Assembly: GCA_000328365.1 (NCBI GenBank)
Contig: KB302014.1
Span: 94,843 to 158,842, forward strand
Direction of reading: 5' to 3'
Source of the DNA: Capitella teleta
Lineage: Eukaryota > Annelida > Polychaeta > Capitellidae
DNA: 64,000 nucleotides
Position numbers and translations under genes: made by a program. Positions 55,181 through 64,000 of this stretch are shown in pieces. The notes beneath the pieces are model-generated. The model ran no database searches. It was not told where the DNA came from and was given only the letters and a program-made list of their open reading frames with translations. Numbering within the stretch: the first letter of the stretch is position 1; each line of letters opens with the position of its first letter.

Positions 55181-58173
55181 ATGGCAGAGAAGAAAATGAA
55201 AATAAAGGTTGGAATTTTATCTGTTTCTCTCGCTACAAAAGAGACTAATGCTTCAAATGATATGTTTCAAAGCATACAAAAACATACGCTTCCGACAAAA
55301 TGGTCCTGTCTCAGTTGCTTCACCCCGGAACTGACATTGACAGTGAGCGATAATACAAGGTTGAGAAATGCCTCCCTCCCAAAAATAATTATCGAGTTGC
55401 TGACCTGTCAAACTGTCAAACATGAATAATTACTGATAACACTATTAAACGATAATAAGAGTCCGGTTTATGGGCGTGTTGATACTCAAGTGATATACAT
55501 CAGCTATCGCTCATGAATATTTAATTAAATGTTGATTATAAAATTATAATTTATACTTATATAAGAAACTCCAAACTGCCTTAATTACCGGATCACTCTT
55601 GGATTGGGAGAATCATCCCAAGGAAATGTTGGCCAGGGTGCAAAAGCACTTTGTTTAACATCTGCTGACATTGCAACATTCTTGATCGACCTGATTTAAG
55701 CCACTAATTTTTGTTATTTCAACATGACCATGTAATCTATAGCAAAGAGGAACAGAGATCGAGTGCTGGCTGATGTCATGCATATTTCCTCACTGTCAGC
55801 ACATTGAGAAGTATATATTGAGAGTATTAATCTATTCACAATGTAATTAAATGATAATCTCTTGTGTTTACACATATGTTCTGGCCATTGTGTTTCATTA
55901 AAGCAGGAGTTGTGCATGTGGGGTTCATTTTCTCCGCATTACTTTATTCACTTTCCTCCTTTTCAGACTAATTCCATTTTGGAAGATTACGATGTGCAAT
56001 GGAACCAGAAGTTAGGAACCGGCATTAGCGGTCCAGTTAGGTGAGAAGGCGCTTTATATCGTTACCTTTGTCAACGTAATTCGAAATTATTCAGGCCATG
56101 CAAGAGCAAGTCAAGTGGCGAAAGTTTTGCCTTGAAATGTTTGTACGATCGTCCACGGGCGAGGCAGGAAATCAGCCTCCATGTGAAATGTAGCGGACAT
56201 CCTCACATTGTGCAGATCTTTGATGTTTATGCTAATGAGGTTCAATTTCCGGGTGAACCTCAGCCTCGGTTTGGAAGTCAACAGTGCAAATAAATTTGAT
56301 TTTAAATTCATTTTTTATAGGTCACGTTTATTGGTCGTGATGGAACTGATGGACGGAGGGGAGTTGTTTGACCGCATTGGTCATCATCGCCACTTCACTG
56401 AGTCGAACGCTTCACGGTACACGCTTCAGGTGGGGCCTCAACTGCCGTTCAACCACGATTAACCATCGTTGTATTTGTAGATAGCGGAAGCAATTGAGAG
56501 ATGTCATAAACTGAACGTAGCACATCGTGACATCAAACCAGAAAATCTGCTGCTGAAAGATAATTCAGATGTAAGAAAATTTCTCTCAAGGAATTGATCA
56601 AAGTTAAATACATATCTCATTCAGTCGGCTCTCGTGAAGTTGTCGGATTTTGGGTTTGCTAAAGTTGACGAGGGGAACCTGACCACTCCTCACTTCACGC
56701 CATATTACGTGGCCCCCCAGGTCTGTTGTTGAATCATTTTTAGTCGGGTATTAAGAGGGTCTGTTGTAGGTGCTAGAGGCCCAAAAGGACCAGATGCGGA
56801 GCAAGTATCAGATCATGGGACTGGGACATAAACAACCATATACCTACGATAAGGTGTTGTCTCATTGTAACTTGTCTTTTGTACGTGAACTTTTTTTCTT
56901 GTGCAGAGCTGTGATATGTGGTCACTAGGTGTGATTGTGTACATCCTGCTCTGTGGCTATCCACCATTTTATTCAGAAGAACCCAACAAGCAAATCACTC
57001 GCAACATGAAAAAGAAAATCATGGCCGGTCATTACGACTTCCCTCGCGAAGATTGGGCACATATCTCGGACATGGCGCAAGACCTCGTCAAAAAGTTGGT
57101 CCAATTTTTTTTTATGCCCCTGCCTCTACCCACTGCTCATTTTGTTCAGGTTGCTGACCGTTGACCCTGCCGGACGCTTGACTGTTGAAGGCGTTCTCGA
57201 GCATCCTTGGCTGAAAGAGGCTCCCCTGACTATTCTCCAGTCTCCAGCGGTTCTTATGGATAACAAGGTTGGCTAAGTTTGCGATATTCACGCTTTATAT
57301 CTCTTTGAGTTAAGGCGATGGTTCAGGATTTGAAGGATCACCATTCTGAGCAGCTGACCTCCATGCGCACTCCTGATAACCGGGTCATTCTGAAGCCCAT
57401 GCACCAAGCCAATAATCCAATCCTGAAGAAGCGTGCCAAGTGAGTTAATGAGCCCTCTGCATGGTTTGACGCTCGTTGTGTTTGCTAACAGGCCATGCCC
57501 ACGCATTCGCAATCACTCCACGCAGCATTCGTGTGAACCTCCCGCTAAACAAACCGCCGTGACCCCATCGAATGTTCACCTGACCTCACTTAGAGACATC
57601 ATAGCTCATTGCTTGCTCCTTCCCGAAGGCATGTTGTCAATTTCTGCGTACGTAGACTGATGTTTTTCTCTGTTATGCAGACAACACTAACTGGGAGAGA
57701 AAGCTGAAAGGTTTGGTTCAAGAGGCTTGCAAACAGAACGTCCTTAATGAACCCTACCAGCAGCTGCTTCTGCATTGGTGTTGGGATGGTGAGTCTTGAT
57801 TCTCTCAGATATTCTCAAACCCAATCAGTGTCATAGATGCATGTTGTAGTCTACGTTACAGCCATAATAACAAAGGTTGCGAAATCATGAATCACTAGCA
57901 TAATATTTATCGCGATCACTGGATCTCCCTGAACTAATTGCTTGTCGCTAACATGCTTGTGATTTGCTCTTTGCAGGAGAGCAATTCAATTCCCCCGTCG
58001 ACAACCAGAAGTTTATGCGCATGCTGAGTGACCTCATTCAGCAGCAGTCTCAGCCGTCACCACAACGAGAAGAGAGCGAACCCGTTTTAACCGAAAGGAA
58101 ACATCTGCAAAAATGCTCTTTAAAAGAGAAAATACCCACGCCCCCCCTACCAGCGAACTTTGACCCCAGCTGA
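55181..58173 (+). CDS. MAPKAPK5: MAPK-activated protein kinase 5 (PRAK)
   Basis: Ser/Thr kinase acting downstream of p38 and ERK3/4. Thirteen exons give 508 residues (human 473): 55181-55207, 55967-56040, 56095-56268, 56321-56429, 56481-56570, 56625-56720, 56770-56853, 56907-57094, 57150-57267, 57315-57439, 57492-57628, 57681-57788, 57977-58173. Seen: ATP-loop GTGISGPV, catalytic Lys48 (FALK), HRD Asp145, DFG Asp166, activation-loop Thr179 in LTTPHFTPYYVAPQ (human Thr182), CDMWSLGVIVYILLCGYPPF, and the MAPKAPK5 C-terminal region ILKPMHQANNPILKKR and LRDIIAHC. QFPGEPQPRSRLLVVMELM fixes the 56268 donor against human QFPHESSPRARLLIVME. Intron 11 (57629-57680) appears to be GC-AG. The nine-residue first exon is the least certain part. 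Head to head with USP30. AATAAA lies at 58440. Confidence 0.93.
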
Positions 58174-59573
58174 GAAACAGCAAGATTTCTTAAAGACTGA
58201 TATGAAACACGTTTTTGCGAAGCCATTTCAGTGATTTATTAATCTGTCTCTCGTCAATCTATCTCAACTCCTGTTTTGGTGATTTTTCAGGGATGTTTGG
58301 ATTTTACTGCTTTTGCCGATTGCTGTGTTAACTTGTTATCGATATCCTGTCGTATGATAATGTCTTCCCTCTTTTATTTATTTGTTATTTTCGTTTTTAT
58401 ATTAGTTCTGTTCATATTTGCTTTCATTCGTTTTAATTTAATAAATATAATATTTTATTCAGGGTAAATTTAATTAATTAGGTGATTGAATTTTTCCTAA
58501 TCATGGTATTTTAAATCCAAGTATTGATTATGGTGGTTTTTGTTAATTCGTCAATTTATTTAGAAGGTTCACTATTCAGTTCATCTGTTGTGGTGGTTTT
58601 GCCTTTCAACATATTCAGTCATAATACCCGCAACAAATTGTTCTGCATTTTCAGTCTCTTCAACGTCAAATACTTCCTGATGTACCGTATACTTCTGTGT
58701 TAATTAAAGCAATCCTTTGTGCCTGGTATTAATTAGGAGTCTGCATGCACATAATTTATGTATTGTTTTCAATTGATTTTTTTGTTGTATTATTTATTAC
58801 ATCTTATTTATGTGAGAATTATTTTGAAACCTCAAAAAAATAAACGCTCAGATTTGGTTTTCCATCATTCATTGCCTCTTAATGCTGAATTGCAAAAGTT
58901 ATGTGTATTACATTTATAACCGCTGGGGTAAGATTACCCCGGTTCCAGATTGAGTTTCTATCTGAATTTAACATCGTTTCTTCATACATTAATTCATCTA
59001 ATTATCCTGATTTATCTCTGATTTATCTCTGATTAAATTTTTGTAGAACACCTTGAAGTTGGTTGCAATATTTTACATCAAATTCTCTGCTTCATAAAAG
59101 CCAATACGGGTTTCGCAAAGCACACTCCACTGAACAGTGTTAGAACTAGTTGGTCGTGTTTATCAGGGGATGGATAATAGATAAGATAGATAAGATAATT
59201 TATTATTTTCCAAAAACAGTAATAATACAGAGAAATGGTAGCTGACCCAGACTTGGGTATATGCTACAACAAAGAAGAAAAATTAATACTAACTTTCGGT
59301 GTCGTCTGTGGTAGAAATTCGAGAAAAAAAAGAAAAAAGGTGCAAGGTGCAATGTGCAGGGGTTAAGAGTAAAATTCCTACTTATCGAAATATTACTTGA
59401 AATTATACTTGAATCGAAATATTGGTTCCATATGAAAAATGAATTTATGCTGAATGTTCTTGGAAGTTGCATGTTTTAATCTTTAGCAAATTCGCTTAAC
59501 AGAATAATATGCTTAACAAATCTTGACATTTATAACTTCAGAAATATTTTAGAGACAGATTTTCTGAGAGGTT
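58174..59573. other. Convergent intergenic region
   Basis: MAPKAPK5 and the P450 converge here. AATAAA at 58440-58445 (+) and TTTATT at 59199-59204 (AATAAA on minus) are likely poly(A) signals. Short A+T-rich frames only. Confidence 0.5.
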
Positions 59574-62500
59574 TCAACCTCTCCTGTGTTCGACCTTCAG
59601 GGGCATGCCGTTCTGTGTCTTCATCACAACACTCACTTTCTTCTCTATCTTCACATTTGGATCGAGCGAAAGATGGAATCTGCGAGGAAGAAATACGGGT
59701 CAGGAAAGGTCAGGAAAGTTCAGAAGCTACAGAGGATGACTCACTTGCGAAGAATTCGAGCCAGGATGACTTTCTGTTCATGCATTGCAAAGTTCTGGCC
59801 AATACAGTTTCTACAACAAGAACAACAAAAATCAAACAATTTCACGTGAAGTTTCAGCTGTAAATTTAGCAAGAAAGAACAAGGAACGATTGGCACACCG
59901 TGGACCGGCAGAGAAGGGCACAAATGCGAATGAGTCTTTTTTGTCAATGTTTTCTGGCAAAAATCTGTCAGGTCGGAACTCCTGGAAAGGTACATTGATG
60001 ACTTGCAAGGTTGATTGAATCATAGATCCTCACCATAGGTTCTTCCCAAACGGTTGGATTATGATGCAGGTTGTAGATCTGAATGTCCACCACGGATCCT
60101 TTAGGCAGGGTGACTCCATCAATCGTCAATTCTTTGGTCAGCTCCCTCTCAATGAACGGCACTGGACAGTGCAATCGCATGCTTTCCTTGATGCACATGG
60201 TCAAGTATTTCAACTTTGGAATATCATCCCTGAAATATTCGAAAAAAAAAAACACCAATAATAATAAATTTGTTAGGTACGTATAGCAAACCATTCGATG
60301 AAATCAGAGTCACGTCCCTCTAGAACAGCGTCAATCTCGTCCTGAGCCTTCTTCTGGGCATCTGGGTTCTCAGCGAACGAGTACAGCGCCCATGAGATGG
60401 AGCTTGCAGTCGTGTCGTGCCCTAAAACAAGCCACGTGACCAGTCAAAAGACGCTACGATTAGAGTCAAAGTGAGTGACCTTCAAAGAGGAAGGTATCCA
60501 CTTCATCTCGGATTTCCTGATCAGTCAACCCTTGCCCATCTTCATCCTTTGCGGTCAGTAGAATGTCGAGGAAGTCCAGATAACGACCCTTCCTCACTGC
60601 CTCCACGCCCTGGTCAGCCTGAAGGTGACCACAACAGAGGAGGAATTAAGTGTGACGCCATGTAATTGGTTTAATCTTACAATGATTGTTCGTCGTGAAT
60701 GAATGATATTTTCAGAGATTGAATGCACAAATTCACAATTCTGTTTAAATCGTCTTCCGACGGCGGTTAAGTGATAGATGAAGTCGAAATGCAACCACGG
60801 AGATCTGAAGTATCAAAGTACATGATCAGCGCTGCATTCTAATGAGGGAAAGAGAATCCAACGTACAGCGCTCTCTGCACCCACATATCCCCAAGTTCAG
60901 TGACCGCTTGCACGTATGGGTGACTTTCTCTGCACAAAACATGAAATCATTGATTTGGGTCATGTAGCGTGACCTATATATCTACCCCTTGATCTGCACG
61001 TCATCTTCGTAGGACATGGCGCAGCGTAAAATAACATCAAAGGTACACAACGAAACGTTGCTGAAGACCTCAAAATTCACCCCTTTATCCGCAGCTTTGC
61101 CAATTTTGTCCTGTTCAAAGAAGACCATGAATATATTTTATGCTTTTCACTTGATGTTCGCTGCGACTCACCACAATAATGGCCCCGGCTTCGTTGTTCA
61201 CTTTCGTGTACGGTTTGAGGATGTCGAAATGGAATGCCGGAGTGAGCAGGCGTCGGTTTCGGGCCCATTTGCGGCCAGAACTTAGCAGCAGGCCGTCACC
61301 AATCCAAGGGAGTCCGTATCGATACACACCAAAGCTCATGGGTTTCGGCTCTGCACGCACATCGAAATATCAAAATTAGTGCATGTTCGTTTTGTTTTGT
61401 TTTGGTTTGTTATTATCTTAATTTATGCACTTGAATCAAGTATTAAGGAATTTCAATAAATTTATATTTTGTATAAAACCTCGAGTACAGACTACATTTA
61501 ATCAGTACATTTATACATCCCAAATTGATTTCAATTATATAAAATGATGAAATTAATTAATAATTTATTTGATAAAATAATTAAATAATTATTGGGTAGT
61601 GAAAGGGTAGTGCATGGGAATGAAGCACTAATTAATTAGTGAAAGCACAGTCGGTCACGTGTCAACAAAAATTAATTATTAAACATTCAATCATCGATAA
61701 TACGAATGCGTTTGGCGACTCATCAAAAAAGAGTATTGCATCAGATGACTGGTCAACTTGGCTTAAACAAATTCAACCCCAAGTCAATTCGGTCCATAGG
61801 CCAAATTTAATGCAGCCAGGATGCGTACGAACGCATTCAATTCTCAAACTTAATCAAATTTACGAATTACGAACACAGATGTTCCTCTACAAACACATGC
61901 ATAGCAATCGTGTTGAACAGTCTCCTTTCCAAAATGTTTTCATGAAAAATAAACGTTTTGAACCATTTCAATCTGCTTGGCTGTTTTAATTAGAGCCAAT
62001 TTGACCTGGAGCAGAGTTCGTTTGGAGCCGAATTTACAAGGTACATTCCATTGTATTCCATTGTATTCAATTGTATTCGATTGTATTCCATTGCAATCAA
62101 AACTTGCAGCGGCGAGGCCTCATGAACATTTGGCGGTTTGATCCTTTTATACCTGACGACTTCAGGATCTGCTGGTTCGTTTTGGGGTGATGCAAAATGA
62201 CCCTTGGCCGCATGAATGTCAACCAGACGCGATGCAGTCTGGGATAGTTCTTGGTGTTGGTTCGTTGCCTCTCCAATAGTGCTTCATTCGGCCCAGGATA
62301 CTGAATATGCAGATATATCTATTTTCAAAAGTACTTTTTAACGTGTTCCACGTCAAACTATATAATGCCTACAAAAGTAGTAAACCTCTATACACGGAAA
62401 GCACACGAGAAGGAAAAGCGATGTTATGAAGGTATTTATTAACAAGCACCGAAGCAACAGTCCAATACCCGATGTCTTGAGGACTGGGGCGGAACACTCC

Positions 62501-64000
62501 GGGTGGTGAATCCAAATACTCGGTTTCATGGACGTTATCCACATAGTCATCACACGTGGAAACTGACCACACCAGTCACGAACCTGCCTCAGCCAACGGT
62601 CATCGTATATTTTGTGGTACTAAAAATAATAATCAAAATGGTGGAGAACTTATTAATCTATAATTTCATTCATTCAAAAATTCGTTCAATTTTACATTCT
62701 CATCGGGAACTTCATAATACGAGCCGTCACCCATTCATACATACACTTCTGCAATTCTACTAAACATGAGAGAATATAAAAGGAAATATAGAAGTCGCTT
62801 CAAATAAGAAGAAAGCTTCAAGGTGAGCCGCGTATAGAAGCGGCCTCCTCAATGGCTTTGTATGCAAATACAAATACAGAGCGTTTGAAGAAGAGGGGAA
62901 AAAACGTAGAAGAAAGGAAACATTGACTGATAAAGAATTCGTGCGTACGTGATTATACGTGGTCGTTGAGACCAGCCGAGATACCACGAGACAGGTCAAT
63001 TTGACATAATAACAAATCATGGGTCCTGAGTGAAAATATTGACACTTAATTAAGACCGATGTACATGAAGACAAGCAAGGACAACGAACGTCGTGGGTCA
63101 ACAGATGTATTGTTGAATACCAGAGATGCGCGGTGAGTTGGTGATATATACGTGCCATGAAGTTCAATTAATAAGACCGTCACCAACTATTAAGCTCATT
63201 ATATGTAGACTGCTAGCTATACAAGGCAATCATTTTATTTCGATGTATTCACCGGATGATTTGAGGAGGAGAGCGGCGTTTTCCGGGTGTCTCGTAATCA
63301 CGAGAGGGTACAGGCAGCCAAGCCAGGAGCCTACTGAACGAGGGTATTTGGCCGTCATGCGACGCCCGTACGCCAAACCTGCCTCGTTTGGGCCAGGGTA
63401 CTGATGAAGCAATCAATCGAAGGAATTTAGTTAGCAAAGTCAGAGAAATTATATTTCAAAAAAAAATCTGTTTATTCCATTCTATTTTCATTCATTCATT
63501 CAGTCGAACATTCTCATTAAAAAAAAAAGGAAAAAAAATATTACAAAAAAAAAAGAAGAGAATAACAGCAAACTTCAAAAGAACAACACGCAATTAACTC
63601 AATTAATGAGGAGGAAAAAATAACGAAAAATATTTAGAGGACAAACGAATTCCTTGCGATACACAATCGCGTTGAAACAGGCCCAGAAGACAATTTATGA
63701 AATCGGTCAACTTGACACGCTTATATATAGAAAGAAAGAAAGAAAGAAAAAACCGCTAAATAAATAAACCGGCCCGTATTTTTATTACAGCTTCACCATT
63801 AGGGTACCAATTACCATCGCAATTGCAACGTACATGTATCGACTTCATACGTCACGCAGATAATGCCATTCAACGTGTCACGTGTCAGATGTTGACACTT
63901 AAATAATAGAAATAGAAATATCATAGTATTTCACCAGAAGAACGAAGAATTGTTGACATTCCGTCCGGATGGTGAACTGCGGCCAACGGATTCATGGAAG
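59574..64000 (-). CDS. CYP4-like cytochrome P450, 5' end beyond window
   Basis: Haem monooxygenase of the CYP4 clan, normally ER-anchored and acting on fatty acids or related lipids. Common exons after the alternative exon: 61172-61350, 60986-61110, 60867-60929, 60681-60804, 60480-60618, 60292-60421, 60034-60229, 59899-59981, 59745-59810, 59574-59679. With one alternative exon this is about 452 residues; the N-terminal membrane anchor must lie beyond 64000. Seen: [20 protein letters not shown] and [16 protein letters not shown] (CYP4 helix C region), I-helix [14 protein letters not shown] with the CYP4 Glu, KESMRLH (ExxR), EFRPDRF, and haem loop [17 protein letters not shown] with the ligand Cys. 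All junction phases agree and introns are 52-88 bp except 802 bp before the alternative exons. No defect seen. Confidence 0.93.
62045..62094. repeat. 10-bp tandem repeat
   Basis: Five copies of TTGTATTCCA with single-base variants, in the intron just 3' of the first alternative P450 exon. Confidence 0.9.
62153..64000 (-). other. Tandem array of homologous P450 exons (at least four)
   Basis: Copies, in order from the gene body: 62153-62300 (148 bp), 62469-62619 (151 bp), 63253-63400 (148 bp) and 63935-64000 (3' part only, cut by the window edge). The three complete copies begin in phase 0 after an AG (first codon TAT or TAC), and every copy ends in one G before a GT donor. All encode the same stretch, with PGPNEA or a divergent start, then YPR/FPR, W, P, HHP or RHP, and L-KSS/L-TS. 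Copies 1 and 3 match at 24 of 49 residues by hand count. No other P450 exon lies between them. A length of 3n+1 means two copies spliced together would shift the frame, so one copy per transcript is expected. Confidence 0.8.

Noticed and set aside
59586-60286. Plus-strand frames over the P450
   Set aside because: Antisense of P450 exons that carry the haem and ExxR motifs.
63253-63400. Start of a separate second P450 gene
   Set aside because: No other P450 exon lies between it and the next copy; identical phases fit an alternative exon of the same gene better.

Overview
This is an A+T-rich stretch of animal nuclear DNA. Its genes are split by very short GT-AG introns, mostly 46-62 bp, with one or two long introns per gene. 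There are two N runs (15671-15762 and 27645-27694) and one isolated N at 27569. The products (a natriuretic-type receptor guanylyl cyclase, USP30, MAPKAPK5/PRAK, a CYP4-type P450, a BTB-BACK-Kelch protein and a Git3/cAMP-receptor-like GPCR) are animal-specific or animal-typical. Tiny introns together with repeat-rich intergenic DNA fit an early-branching metazoan such as a sponge best; the species cannot be read from the window.

Layout. 1-11248 is mostly gene-poor: a 59-bp tandem array, a CR1/L2-like LINE fragment, an AAAT array and a promoter-like cluster at 8350-8430. 11249-12775 (-) is an uninterrupted KLHL reading frame, probably with a 5' UTR intron reaching an X-box promoter near 14.1 kb. 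14.2-36.9 kb is repeat-dominated: a TTAA-flanked piggyBac-like element, an 18-bp minisatellite, a TA-flanked mariner-like MITE with a relative at 29.6 kb, a small unidentified four-exon gene model, two inverted copies of a TTAA-flanked 0.7-kb element, a Tc1 remnant, a 627-bp tandem repeat inside an inverted-repeat-bounded segment, and a LINE 3' end with a GT tail.

36.9-64 kb is gene-rich. A complete 20-exon receptor guanylyl cyclase (+, 36927-43716) is followed by a decayed GPCR gene (-, 44776-46754). USP30 (-, 49925-54855) and MAPKAPK5 (+, 55181-58173) lie head to head across about 325 bp that carries a perfect ETS site. MAPKAPK5 converges on a CYP4-like P450 (-, 59574 to beyond 64000).

The most striking structure is at the 5' side of the P450. 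At least four homologous copies of one coding exon (62153-62300, 62469-62619, 63253-63400, 63935-beyond 64000) stand in tandem in front of a single P450 body. The three complete copies start in phase 0 and end in phase 1, so joining two would shift the frame. This is the signature of mutually exclusive exons, which I do not know of for this region of a P450.
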